Below, piece after piece: positions 37,224-45,646 of a DNA stretch of 64,000 nucleotides. Location of the stretch: assembly GCA_900539115.1 (NCBI GenBank), contig UQAQ01000003.1, positions 49,354 through 113,353 of the forward strand, written 5' to 3'. The notes below the pieces were generated by a model. The model made no database searches. It was not told the DNA's origin and was given only the letters and a program-made list of their open reading frames with translations. Each line of letters opens with the position of its first letter. Position 1 is the stretch's first letter. This DNA comes from an uncultured Roseburia sp. (GTDB lineage: Bacteria > Bacillota > Clostridia > Lachnospirales > Lachnospiraceae). The position numbers were made by a program, and so were the translations under genes.

Positions 37224-37478
37224 TCAGATATCAATATTATTTTGTCTCAACTGCTCTATAAATTGCTCGATATCGTGTTGAATCTCTTTTTTCTGTCCTT
37301 CGTTTCCTTTTGAAAAAAACTCTGCCATTTCTTCCGTATTTTTTCCATCTTCCAGCATTTTCCATATTTCTGTTGCTGTTTCATTGAGTTCAAGCGGCCT
37401 TGGAATCACGCTTCCTTCCGTGTTTGTATCGGACAGCCAGTACGTTCCCGCCGCATACCGCAACTGATATCGTTTCAT
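37224..37478 (-). CDS. Stand-alone PqqD-like protein
   Basis: Cytosolic protein of 84 residues with the PqqD fold: an N-terminal beta strand pair (YQLRYAAGTYWLSDTNT), ELNETATEIWKMLEDGKNTE and a helical end. PqqD domains bind leader peptides for radical-SAM, cyclase or protease partners. Here it lies 1 nt after the GT2 gene and 22 nt before pelD, inside a polysaccharide operon, and no radical-SAM gene is nearby. GGCGGGGA precedes the ATG. Its partner may be the PqqD-kinase system at 15-19 kb, or a peptide tied to the polymer; unknown. Confidence 0.8.
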   Translation of the reverse strand: MKRYQLRYAAGTYWLSDTNTEGSVIPRPLELNETATEIWKMLEDGKNTEEMAEFFSKGNEGQKKEIQHDIEQFIEQLRQNNIDI

Positions 37479-37479
37479 A

Positions 37480-38541
37480 TTATCCCCGCCTTCCGGTATC
37501 TGACAAAGTTTCTGTAAAATGCAGACGAACCATAAGCTTCATACCAAAGGAAAGAAGTCCATACCAACGTACCTTCATACAAAAGGAAAATCCACGGATC
37601 ATACATCGCCACAGAACCGAAGGAATCTCCTTCGTCTGTTTTCTTCCCGCCATTTTACAAAACCATGGTCTACAATATTCATCTTCCCCATATCTCTGCA
37701 AAAGATTCCGGGCAGAGCCATATTTTCCTTCCGGATGTTGTTCATTCATGATGGCATCAAACGCCGCAGCAAATACGATCAGATACCCAACCAAATTTTC
37801 CTGCTCTTTCTTTTCTTCTGCCCGCCAAACTGCCTCAGTCTCCCTAGCAATTCCGATCCAGTTTTCCACCGAATCACTGCGGTACTGATATGACAACGAC
37901 GCACTATTCTTTCGGTATATGTAAACCTGCTCAAAAAGAAACGCATAGGATGCTTCTCTTGCATAACAAGTCAGATTAAACAATTTGTCTTCGCTATACC
38001 GGTATTTGCAAAACCGGATCTGCTTTTCTTTCAAGAAAGAAATTCGGTACATTTTTCCCCATACATAGGACAAATTTCCACAGGAGAAAAAAGCATAGAA
38101 CCAAAACGCCTCACTCTCTCTTGGATTATCTGAAAATGCTTTAACAGACTTTGCCGGAAGAAGTTTTCCTTCCCATAATCTGGAATATTCTCCACAAACA
38201 ATATCTGCCTTCGTTTTCTCCAAACATTCCGCCATTTTGGAGAACACATCCGGGCTTGGGAGAACATCATCGGCATCCACAAACACTACTGCTTCACCCT
38301 TACAAACATCAAGACCTCGTTGTCTTGCCATCGCGGTCCCTCTCTGCGTTTCTGTGATAATACGGATATTTTCAAATCTTTCCGCATATTCTTCACAAAT
38401 CGTCCTGCTTCCGTCTTCCGAACCATTTTCGATCAAAATGATCTCGCTGTCTTTGTAGTTCTGAGAAATAACACTATTCAGACAGGGTCTGAGAAAACTT
38501 TCTGCATTATAAACCGGTATGATAACTGAAACTTTTATAAT
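37480..38541 (-). CDS. Family 2 glycosyltransferase, first gene of the Pel-like operon
   Basis: GT-A enzyme of about 353 residues: KVSVIIPVYNAESFLRPCLN, IENGSEDGSRTICEEY, VVFVDADDVLPSPDVF (DXD), and ASLSYQYRS-type C-terminal features. The start is unusual. A frame-extending TTG at 38601 lies in the -35 box of the operon promoter, and no ATG, GTG or TTG follows in frame before the catalytic strand. AAGGAAG (38558-38552) lies 10 nt before an ATT at 38541, with ATA next, so a non-standard start codon is likely. Its sugar is unknown. Confidence 0.82.
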   Translation of the reverse strand: MIKVSVIIPVYNAESFLRPCLNSVISQNYKDSEIILIENGSEDGSRTICEEYAERFENIRIITETQRGTAMARQRGLDVCKGEAVVFVDADDVLPSPDVFSKMAECLEKTKADIVCGEYSRLWEGKLLPAKSVKAFSDNPRESEAFWFYAFFSCGNLSYVWGKMYRISFLKEKQIRFCKYRYSEDKLFNLTCYAREASYAFLFEQVYIYRKNSASLSYQYRSDSVENWIGIARETEAVWRAEEKKEQENLVGYLIVFAAAFDAIMNEQHPEGKYGSARNLLQRYGEDEYCRPWFCKMAGRKQTKEIPSVLWRCMIRGFSFCMKVRWYGLLSFGMKLMVRLHFTETLSDTGRRG

Positions 38542-38571
38542 TAACTCACTTCTTCCTTCGCTTCTTAAACT

Positions 38572-38601
38572 ATTATATAAAAACGCAGGCTTGACTGTCA
38601 A
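38572..38601 (-). promoter_or_regulatory. Consensus sigma-A promoter of the Pel-like operon
   Basis: On the minus strand TTGACA (38601-38596), an 18-nt spacer and TATAAT (38577-38572). The -35 box overlaps the stop codon of the upstream EamA gene. Transcription from here (about 38565) would read the whole twelve-gene operon to 23395. No terminator separates it from the EamA gene, so some read-through is also possible. Confidence 0.88.
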
Positions 38602-39458
38602 CTGCTTTTTCGGTTATTGTAAAAAAACATTCCCACTGCCATCGCACAGATCAGCACATACCCAATCCAGCTCAAAACATCCGGAATCTGTCCAAAGACG
38701 ATAAATCCCATCGCCGCCGAAAAGAGGATCTGCGAATAATCGTAAACGGAAATCTCCTTCGCCGGCGCATGAAAATACGCTGCCGTGATGCTAAATTGAC
38801 CGCCTGCTGCCGCAAGTCCGGCAAAAAGCAAATAAACCAATTGCATGCCACTCATCGGATGGAAGTCAAAGATCAGATAGGGCAACGTCACAAGACACGA
38901 AAATCCGGAGAAAAACGCTACCACAAAAGGTCCCTTTTCGCCTTTTTCTCCAAGCACACGCACATTGGTATACGCAAATCCGGCTCCCATACCGCCGATC
39001 AGACCGATCAACGCCGGAAAAGATACCAGCGACGCCCCCGACGGCTTCAAGATCAAAAGACTTCCGATAAACGCGCCGATGACAATAGCGACCTGTGGCA
39101 GCGAAATTTTTTCCTTCAGGATCAATATACTGAAAAGAATCGCAAAAAACGGTGACATTTTATTGAGCATGGACGCATCGGATAACACGAGATGGTCCAC
39201 CGCATAAAAGTTGCACAAAATTCCTACCGTTCCTGCCACAGAGCGAATGACAAGGTATTTAATATTTTCTTTTTTTCCCGAAAAATGTACATGGTCTTTC
39301 TTCAAAATAACCAATGCAAAAAACAAAGCTACTAAATTTCGGAAAAAACTTTTTTCAATCGACGGCAGATCTCCTGCCAGTTTTACAAACATTCCCATCA
39401 GGGCAAAGCAAAATGCCGAGCAGATAATGAATAAGATTCCTTTATTCTTTTTATTCAT
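38598..39458 (-). CDS. EamA/DMT-family transporter
   Basis: Membrane protein of 286 residues with ten hydrophobic helices in two EamA repeats: GILFIICSAFCFALMGMFVK at the start and ALIGLIGGMGAGFAYTNVRV at the second repeat. Drug/metabolite exporters of this family move small molecules such as amino acids; the substrate is not visible. GGAGGCAGCGAAA precedes the ATG. It lies 12 nt after the GH31 remnant in the same direction, so it belongs to the operon that starts at 41.9 kb. Confidence 0.85.
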   Translation of the reverse strand: MNKKNKGILFIICSAFCFALMGMFVKLAGDLPSIEKSFFRNLVALFFALVILKKDHVHFSGKKENIKYLVIRSVAGTVGILCNFYAVDHLVLSDASMLNKMSPFFAILFSILILKEKISLPQVAIVIGAFIGSLLILKPSGASLVSFPALIGLIGGMGAGFAYTNVRVLGEKGEKGPFVVAFFSGFSCLVTLPYLIFDFHPMSGMQLVYLLFAGLAAAGGQFSITAAYFHAPAKEISVYDYSQILFSAAMGFIVFGQIPDVLSWIGYVLICAMAVGMFFYNNRKSS

Positions 39459-39470
39459 TTTCGCTGCCTC

Positions 39471-40718
39471 CTATTCTTCGATGCGAAGAATTTCACACGC
39501 ATCCTTTGTCCGTATCGTCATGTTTTTCTCTGTCTTCGGAACCGTTATTTTAATCGTATTATTTTCTCTTACTGCCCGTATTTTCATAACTTTCAAGGCA
39601 TCGGTGTCATATATTACCGTGTCTGTTTTCTGCCCTTTTTCCAGACCGTAAATAACGACTTCTGCCCCTTCCGCATAATCATACATTTGTTTATTCCATT
39701 CAAAATTACACCACTCGTATTCTTTCATCCAAAAGCAGTCAAAATGAAATACCTGCAGCGGAATCTTCCGTTCTGCCATCCCATCGATAAAATGATGGAT
39801 CGTTTCTTCATCGTAATTGGTCGTAAACGAAGTCGAAAGCCACAGTCCGAATGTATACGCAGGCGGCAACGCCGGTCTTCCCGTAAGTGCCGTATACCGT
39901 TCCAAAACAGTTTCCAGATTTTCACCACCAAATACAAAATATTCCAGCGACTCTCCCGGCACCGTAAACGAAACTTTTGACACCGTATCGGAATTTACCT
40001 CAAACGAAACTTTGTCGGAACTGTTGACAAAGACACCATAACTTTTTGAGGAGAGATAAAACGGAATGTTTTTATAACTCTGCCCGGTACACGTTTCTCC
40101 GTCGTTGTTCCACATTTCTACGGTCTGTCCGTTTTTTACAAACGGAGTAAATTTTTCTCCAAAGCCATAAATGCATTCTCCGATGCCGGTCTTCAATTGC
40201 TCGCGAAGATACGTTGTCCGCGGATCTTTTGCCGGATGAAAGAAATCGTCTTCCCGCTGGCTCTGCAGTCTCGCATCCCGGATATAATTGCTTTCTTTTA
40301 TGATTGAAGTTGCTCGGTCTGCTCCACCGGTCAGATAGTTATCTCCATAATAAAACGCCGTTTCCCAATGATCTCCCAGCGCAATTTCAAGCCGCGTCTT
40401 CCCACTGAGCATCACCACTTTATCATTTTCTTTCCGAATCTCCGGCTGATAGCCTTCGTCTTCGGTCAGTTCGAACTTCGGCTTATTGTCCACTCCCCCG
40501 CGATAATGATCGATATGAACTTTTATCACATTTTCCATTCGCGAAGAATAGGTAATTTCCAAATTTGGCCCGGCAAGTGTCATACCGCGGTTTTGCACCA
40601 CATATGGGGTTGCCAGCACGCGTATTTCATTCTCTGTCATTTCCACCTGATATGCCTGTGCCACATAACGCACATCGTATCCTTTTTTATCCATCCAAAA
40701 TCCATCCGATATTTTCAT
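39471..40718 (-). pseudogene. Internally deleted GH31 glycosidase (alpha-xylosidase YicI-like)
   Basis: Open frame of 415 residues (ATG at 40718, AAGGAG 8 nt upstream, 4-nt ATGA overlap with the HNH gene). Residues 1-342 follow the N-terminal beta domain and first barrel strands of YicI-type GH31 enzymes: YGFGEKFTPFVKNGQTVEMW, LPPAYTFGLWLSTSFTTNYD and VFHFDCFWMKEYEWCNFEWN. There the sequence jumps (about 39690) straight to a C-terminal domain of 73 residues. The barrel part with the catalytic aspartates, some 300-350 residues in relatives, is missing without a frameshift. It cannot be an active glycosidase; either a remnant or a binding protein. Confidence 0.8.
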
Positions 40719-41878
40719 CTCATCGTCTCCTTGCTGATCGTCCACATACTGTACCCCTGCATCTTCGCCGAATCGTAAATCGGCCGCAGATTCTTTTCCA
40801 ATACCCGGCAGAATTTTTCTTTTTCGCATCCGCTTATATACAATTGTTCCAAGGACCACGGCGTCACCAGATTGTCGCGGTAGCATTTTCCAAATATTTC
40901 CTTTATCTTTTCTTTTTCCTGCACACATTCAAACATCATAAATTGATTGTCCGCAAATCCTTGAAAATACTTATCCCATGCCGGCAGCCTATTGTTCTTG
41001 CTGCAATTCAACCGCTTCTCCATCGGCATGAGATTCCATAACTCATCATTAGCGACAAAAGACCACGGCACAAAATGATCGATATCAAAGTTTTTCTCTG
41101 ACATTTTCTCTTCCGAATAAATGTCATATACCGGACGGAGATCCATAATTGATGTCCATAATTCCCGCACATAACGAAGTTTTCGAAGCTTTGTATTTTC
41201 TGGTTCCAATTTATAAATAATACCCGGAACTCCCGGGTTTCTCCCCTGTAAATAGCGCACCTTTTTCAGTTCGATCCATCCGTGGATCGTCGCATAATTA
41301 TCGCGAAAAAACGGCTGCCATTTTTCATTGATGCGAACCATTTTCTGCCGTCCTTTTCCGTTTTGAATTTCATAAGGAAGACACTTGATAACATTTAATC
41401 CATGAATATATTCGATCACGCGCGCTGTTGAATTCCATATTTTGTCATTTCCTGTGATCTCCGGCATAAAGGGAGCAAGTGCCCGGTATGGCACATTTTT
41501 TATTAACTGATCTTTGACTTTTTTCAACTGGTCTTCCTGCTCACGAATCGCGGCAAGAATCTCTTCTTCGGATGCCTTACCGGAAAGCCCCGAATTTTTT
41601 TCCAAAAGAAGTACCGCCCGCTCTAAATAATCTGTTATTTCCCCTTTTGCATTTTTCGGCCCCAGATGCAGATGATATTCGACTACCGAATACCACGCAT
41701 CCACGATCATCCGGTCAATCAATTCATCAAAAGAAAGTTCTGTTTTTCCGTACGAAAACAAGCTCAACAATGCGTCGAGCCAGTAAAACTTATAGCACTG
41801 TGTCGCATCGTCAAGCATGTGAATAAAACTTTCCATATTCAATTCGTTTTTATAAATAAAATGTAATTTTGTATCCAA
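40715..41878 (-). CDS. HNH-domain protein
   Basis: Protein of 387 residues, starting at TTG 41878 (GGGAGTG upstream) because the promoter at 41907-41935 rules out the more upstream start. The C-terminal half holds an HNH nuclease core: FDIDHFVPWSFVANDELWNL followed by MPMEKRLNCSKNNRLP, with the conserved His pair and Asn. The N-terminal half is helical with no family recognised. Such stand-alone HNH proteins occur in defence islands and as unknown-function genes. It is the first gene of an operon with the GH31 remnant and EamA. Confidence 0.75.
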   Translation of the reverse strand: MDTKLHFIYKNELNMESFIHMLDDATQCYKFYWLDALLSLFSYGKTELSFDELIDRMIVDAWYSVVEYHLHLGPKNAKGEITDYLERAVLLLEKNSGLSGKASEEEILAAIREQEDQLKKVKDQLIKNVPYRALAPFMPEITGNDKIWNSTARVIEYIHGLNVIKCLPYEIQNGKGRQKMVRINEKWQPFFRDNYATIHGWIELKKVRYLQGRNPGVPGIIYKLEPENTKLRKLRYVRELWTSIMDLRPVYDIYSEEKMSEKNFDIDHFVPWSFVANDELWNLMPMEKRLNCSKNNRLPAWDKYFQGFADNQFMMFECVQEKEKIKEIFGKCYRDNLVTPWSLEQLYISGCEKEKFCRVLEKNLRPIYDSAKMQGYSMWTISKETMR

Positions 41879-41906
41879 GAAACCACTCCCTTGCCGGTAC
41901 GTTACT

Positions 41907-41935
41907 ATCATACCATAAAAAGCGTGGTTCCGCAA
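41907..41935 (-). promoter_or_regulatory. Promoter of the HNH-GH31-EamA operon
   Basis: On the minus strand TTGCGG (41935-41930), 17 nt, TATGAT (41912-41907), 29 nt before the TTG start of the HNH gene. It begins right after the C39 peptidase stop codon. Confidence 0.65.
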
Positions 41936-41940
41936 CACCC

Positions 41941-42810
41941 TCAATTTTTCTCAAAGGCCCATAAATTGCGGATCTGCCCCTGCAGTTCTTCATACTCCCA
42001 CAAAGTGCTTCTCGCACGGCAATTGGGATCGTTTACTTTAATCTTACCGTCTTCATAACCGGTCAAAACGATAAAATGCCCTTCTGTCGTAAAATCTCCC
42101 GGTCCGACACTGCATATGATCGGATGCCCCTTTTCCAATTTCCCCTTAATCCGGGTTTCGTTCAGAGAAATCTGAGTTCCCTGCACTCCCAATTTTTCTG
42201 CCCCTTCTGTCATAATACTCCACGAAGTTCCTGTCCCTTTTACATAATATCCGTTTTGTGTGGCAAATTCGGCAATTTTATCCGGTGTCATCGCATCATT
42301 TCCGGTTAATCCGATGACAACCATCGAAAGACACGTAGGTGCACATCCGGACAGTCCCAATACATTATCACCATAGTCCACATATCCCCATCGCTTGTCC
42401 CATTGGAGCAAGAGAGGAATTTTCTGCATTTTTTCCTTTCTTGTCAGCCCTCCTTTTGCTGTGTGCTCTGCATCGTTATATTCTTTTACAAAATCTTCCA
42501 TTTCCGGATTGTTGCATACCAGCGACAACAACCGATCTGAATACTGCTCCCTGTTGTCATATATTTCTTTTATTTCCGGCAGCTGTTCTGCCATCTTTTT
42601 CAACTTTGCATTCACTTGGTTTGGGGTTAATTTTTCCGGCTTTATAATAAATGCACCGGTTTCTTCTGCACTTTCTCCAAATCCCAATTCTTCATATCTT
42701 TTTTCGAATGCAGTCATCACAAACGAAGCAAGCAGTTTTAGCACCAGCATCAAAATAATCCCGGCTACACAGACTCTTCCCCATCGTATTCTCGTCTTTC
42801 TTTTTTTCAT
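41941..42810 (-). CDS. Membrane-anchored C39-like cysteine peptidase
   Basis: Protein of 289 residues from the ATG at 42810 (GGAGG 8 nt upstream). An N-terminal basic stretch and one membrane helix (about 12-35) place the rest outside the cell. The C-terminal part is a peptidase C39_2 fold: LLLQWDKRWGYVDYG, the catalytic Cys in GLSGCAPTCLSMVV, the His in GHFIVLTGYEDG and the Asp/Asn in KVNDPNCRA. Likely a cell-surface peptidase or amidase. It lies just beyond the terminator of the VanRS-like operon, so regulation by that system is possible but not shown. Confidence 0.82.
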   Translation of the reverse strand: MKKRKTRIRWGRVCVAGIILMLVLKLLASFVMTAFEKRYEELGFGESAEETGAFIIKPEKLTPNQVNAKLKKMAEQLPEIKEIYDNREQYSDRLLSLVCNNPEMEDFVKEYNDAEHTAKGGLTRKEKMQKIPLLLQWDKRWGYVDYGDNVLGLSGCAPTCLSMVVIGLTGNDAMTPDKIAEFATQNGYYVKGTGTSWSIMTEGAEKLGVQGTQISLNETRIKGKLEKGHPIICSVGPGDFTTEGHFIVLTGYEDGKIKVNDPNCRARSTLWEYEELQGQIRNLWAFEKN

Positions 42811-42829
42811 CTCTGTTTCCTCCATTAAA

Positions 42830-42876
42830 AAAACCGTTTATTTTGTTTTCTCAATCTTAACAAAATAAGCGGTTTT
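42830..42876 (-). terminator. Strong intrinsic terminator after the histidine kinase gene
   Basis: Two 18-nt arms (42830-42847 and 42859-42876, one G-T wobble) around an 11-nt loop form a long stem, followed on the minus strand by TTTTTTT. The ribosome site of the peptidase gene begins immediately after the U-run, so the hairpin could also act as an attenuator of peptidase expression. Confidence 0.85.
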
Positions 42877-42911
42877 CTTCTTCTCTTTTTTCCTATAAAT
42901 TTCTTACAAAT

Positions 42912-44006
42912 TTATGACTTTTCCGGAAAAACTACAGTAAATGTTATGCTTTCTTCTGTACTTTCTGCCCGGATACTTCCTCCATGTCTTTCTACAATCT
43001 CTTTGGCAATCGCAAGACCGATCCCCGCTCCGCCAGTTGTCGACGACCGCGAAGAATCCACGCGGAAAAACTGCTCAAAGATGCGCCCCATCTTTTCCTT
43101 CGATATCGTTTTTCCATGATTTTTAATCCGGCAGACAATGGAATCATTTTCTTCTTTCAAACTGCATTGTATCTCGGTATCCGGATAGCTGTAGTTGCAG
43201 GCATTCCGAATCAAATTATCAAATACCCGGCTCAATTTATCCGGATCTCCGATCATCGCAATGTCCGGTTCAATATCCAACTTCCAAGTCAAATTTTTTT
43301 CTTGTAATACCGGCTCAAATTCGCTGCAGATCTGTTCGATCATACGGCTTAAATGGACTCTTTCGAATTCCAGTTCCATACTTGTCAGATTAAACCGTGT
43401 GACATCAAAAAATTCATTGATAAGTTCTTCCAGACGTTCTGCTTTTCGAAGTGAAATATCGGTATATTTTTCCCGCAATTCCGGGCTGATCTCGGTCTCT
43501 TCCCGCAAAAGCGTCAAATATCCTATCACACTGGTCAGTGGAGTTTTTAAATCATGGGCAAGATACACAAGCAGATCATTTTTCCGCTGTTCTGCTTCTT
43601 TTGCCTCCTGCGCCGTCCGCAATGCATTTTCCCTCGCCGCATTCAATTCATCCTGCAACGGTTTTAATTCATCGGATAACACAACTGCCTGCTCCGGCGA
43701 AAGTGTGATCTGCTCTGCGGCTCTCGTAATCTCATCCAGTGAACTCATCCATTTTTTGATAAATACACAGGTTACAATTCCCCATCCAACTACGAATAAT
43801 CCCACAATGACTGCCACACTGTTTTGTTTCACAAAATGCAAAAACACGTAATTGGGATCCTCCGGATACCATATCACTCTCTCGCACACAGCACGCAGCA
43901 GAAAAAACATTCCGACAATGACTGCTACATAAATTGCAAAGGCGGATAAATAGCGGACGGCAAATTTGAATTTCATTCGGTTTCTTGCTTTTATTTTTTC
44001 ATTCAT
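42912..44006 (-). CDS. VanS-like sensor histidine kinase
   Basis: Membrane kinase of 364 residues. Two helices (about 13-37 and 53-75) bound a short external loop. A HisKA domain has the phosphorylated His in LVYLAHDLKTPLTSVIGYLT, followed by the ATPase with N box LIRNACNYSY, KNHGKTISKEKMGRIFEQFF and the G2 box GGAGIGLAIAKEIVERHGG. It overlaps the regulator gene by 8 nt. VanS-type kinases respond to envelope stress or antibiotics, but no vanHAX-type genes are here, so the signal is unknown. Confidence 0.9.
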   Translation of the reverse strand: MNEKIKARNRMKFKFAVRYLSAFAIYVAVIVGMFFLLRAVCERVIWYPEDPNYVFLHFVKQNSVAVIVGLFVVGWGIVTCVFIKKWMSSLDEITRAAEQITLSPEQAVVLSDELKPLQDELNAARENALRTAQEAKEAEQRKNDLLVYLAHDLKTPLTSVIGYLTLLREETEISPELREKYTDISLRKAERLEELINEFFDVTRFNLTSMELEFERVHLSRMIEQICSEFEPVLQEKNLTWKLDIEPDIAMIGDPDKLSRVFDNLIRNACNYSYPDTEIQCSLKEENDSIVCRIKNHGKTISKEKMGRIFEQFFRVDSSRSSTTGGAGIGLAIAKEIVERHGGSIRAESTEESITFTVVFPEKS

Positions 44007-44694
44007 CGATCTTATACCCCACTCCCCATACCGTTTTTATGTATTTTGGTTTTCTCGGAACCTCATGCATCTTTTCCCGGATTCTCGCCACATGTGCCAT
44101 CACGGTATTGTTATTATTTTCAAGATATTTTTCTTTCCACACCGTTTCAAACAATTGCTCTGTATCCACAACTTTATTGGCGTTTTCGCACAAAAGCCAC
44201 ACAATATCAAATTCCATGGGTGTCAGTTCCAAATCTTTCCCGTTCAAAGTACACAGATGGCGGTCTTTCCATATATCGAGTCCTCGGATATGAAATTCTT
44301 CGCTTGCTTTGTCTTCTTTTGTATTATACCGCCGATATCTGCGCAGCTGCGACTTTACCCTCGTCACCAATTCAAGCGGATTAAACGGTTTTGTCATATA
44401 ATCATCCGCCCCCATCGTAAGGCCATTGATTTTGTCAATATCTTCCACTTTTGCCGTAAGCATAATAATCGGGAAATAATACGTTTCCCTTATTTTCTTA
44501 CACAAAGAAAATCCATCAATATCCGGCAGCATAATATCAAGAATCGCCAAATCGATTTCCTGTGTTTCAATCCCTGCCAATGCCTCTTTTCCATTGCTGC
44601 ATTTACATACCTGATAACCGTCATTTTTCAGATAAATCTCTACTAAATCCGTAATTTCTTTTTCATCATCTACGATAAGTATGGTTTCATTCAT
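43999..44694 (-). CDS. VanR-like OmpR-family response regulator
   Basis: Cytosolic regulator of 231 residues from the ATG at 44694 (GGGGGATG upstream). The receiver has the acidic pair in ILIVDDEKEITD, the phospho-Asp in LAILDIMLPDIDGFSL and the Lys in DDYMTKPFNPLEL. The winged-helix output shows LELTPMEFDIVWLLCENANK and YIKTVWGVGYKIDE. Partner of the overlapping kinase. It overlaps the yqxD-like gene by 8 nt, so three genes are translated together. Confidence 0.92.
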   Translation of the reverse strand: MNETILIVDDEKEITDLVEIYLKNDGYQVCKCSNGKEALAGIETQEIDLAILDIMLPDIDGFSLCKKIRETYYFPIIMLTAKVEDIDKINGLTMGADDYMTKPFNPLELVTRVKSQLRRYRRYNTKEDKASEEFHIRGLDIWKDRHLCTLNGKDLELTPMEFDIVWLLCENANKVVDTEQLFETVWKEKYLENNNNTVMAHVARIREKMHEVPRKPKYIKTVWGVGYKIDE

Positions 44695-45157
44695 GGTTGT
44701 CATCCCCCTGAGTAAACACCGCCTTCTGCACCATTTTTTCAAACGACTGCCGAAATCTCTCATCATCCTCTTCCGTCCGTTTTTTCGGACCTTTCATATG
44801 ATTTTTGTGCGATGCCCGCCTGGCTTTTTTATTCAAATGCCGTTCCATCAGCATTTGATCTATATTTTCATTCGTATACCACCGCCCCGACTGATGAATG
44901 GCAAACGCCCCTTTTCCCAGTGCCATCGCTGCCACACCATAATCCTGCGACACAACAATATCCCCTCTGCGGCACAAACTGATCAGCTTATAGTCAACCG
45001 CATCGGCACCCGCACCAACCACGACCACCTCACTGTACTCTGAATGCAGCACATGATTGGTATCACAAAGCAGGGTAACGGAAATATTGTATTTTTTACC
45101 AATTTTTTCCACTATGCTTACCACAGGGCAGGCATCCGCATCTACGTAAATGTTCAT
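44687..45157 (-). CDS. YaiI/YqxD (UPF0178, DUF188) family protein
   Basis: Cytosolic protein of 156 residues. It begins with MNIYVDADACPVVSIVEKIG, and has SEVVVVGAGADAVDYKLISL, CRRGDIVVSQDYGVAAMALG and YTNENIDQMLMERHL, all typical of the family, whose fold resembles PIN nucleases. Function unknown; a nuclease role is suggested by fold only. AAGGAGACTCT precedes the ATG. It overlaps the response regulator gene by 8 nt. Confidence 0.88.
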   Translation of the reverse strand: MNIYVDADACPVVSIVEKIGKKYNISVTLLCDTNHVLHSEYSEVVVVGAGADAVDYKLISLCRRGDIVVSQDYGVAAMALGKGAFAIHQSGRWYTNENIDQMLMERHLNKKARRASHKNHMKGPKKRTEEDDERFRQSFEKMVQKAVFTQGDDNHE

Positions 45158-45196
45158 AGAGTCTCCTTAATGTTAGGGAAAAATACCATTTTCTTT

Positions 45197-45553
45197 TTAA
45201 CACTTGAATTCTTTCAACATGTTTTTAACAATTTTCTCACCAAGTTTATTAACACAATGTAAATAAATTGCCTGACGACATTCTAACATTTTTTGAAATA
45301 ATTGTTCATTTGACGCCTCTGCAAACGTCACATATGTATATGTACTTTCTTTATGTTGCTGTTCAATTTGCCGAATTTCATTACTCGCATATTTTTTACT
45401 TCTTTCTATAACACTAATCATTCCTTCTCTGGTCGGTACACCATTAATCTGCTTATTGATTTCAACAATACATTCCACTGCTTCCTTTTGTTCATTCATC
45501 TCTTTTATTAACTTCATATCCTTCTCACCAGTAATCAATTTATTTTCTGCCAT
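45197..45553 (-). CDS. Hypothetical helical protein
   Basis: Unrecognised protein of 118 residues from the ATG at 45553 (GGAGGTG 10 nt upstream). It is rich in Lys, Glu and Gln and predicted helical throughout, with no signal or membrane segment; ISVIERSKKYASNEIRQIEQ is typical of its central coiled part. It lies between the yqxD-like gene and a small cassette of three unknown genes in the same direction. Confidence 0.5.
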   Translation of the reverse strand: MAENKLITGEKDMKLIKEMNEQKEAVECIVEINKQINGVPTREGMISVIERSKKYASNEIRQIEQQHKESTYTYVTFAEASNEQLFQKMLECRQAIYLHCVNKLGEKIVKNMLKEFKC

Positions 45554-45646
45554 ATAATCTACACCTCCAATTTTACTAATTATCACCATAGCAAGCAGGA
45601 ACATTTACTTCCGCTTTTCGCATTGTTGTCCCCATAATTTTACTTT

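Noticed and set aside
42912..44694. A vancomycin resistance operon
   Set aside because: Only VanRS-like regulators are present; no D-Ala-D-Lac ligase, VanH or VanX genes are near.
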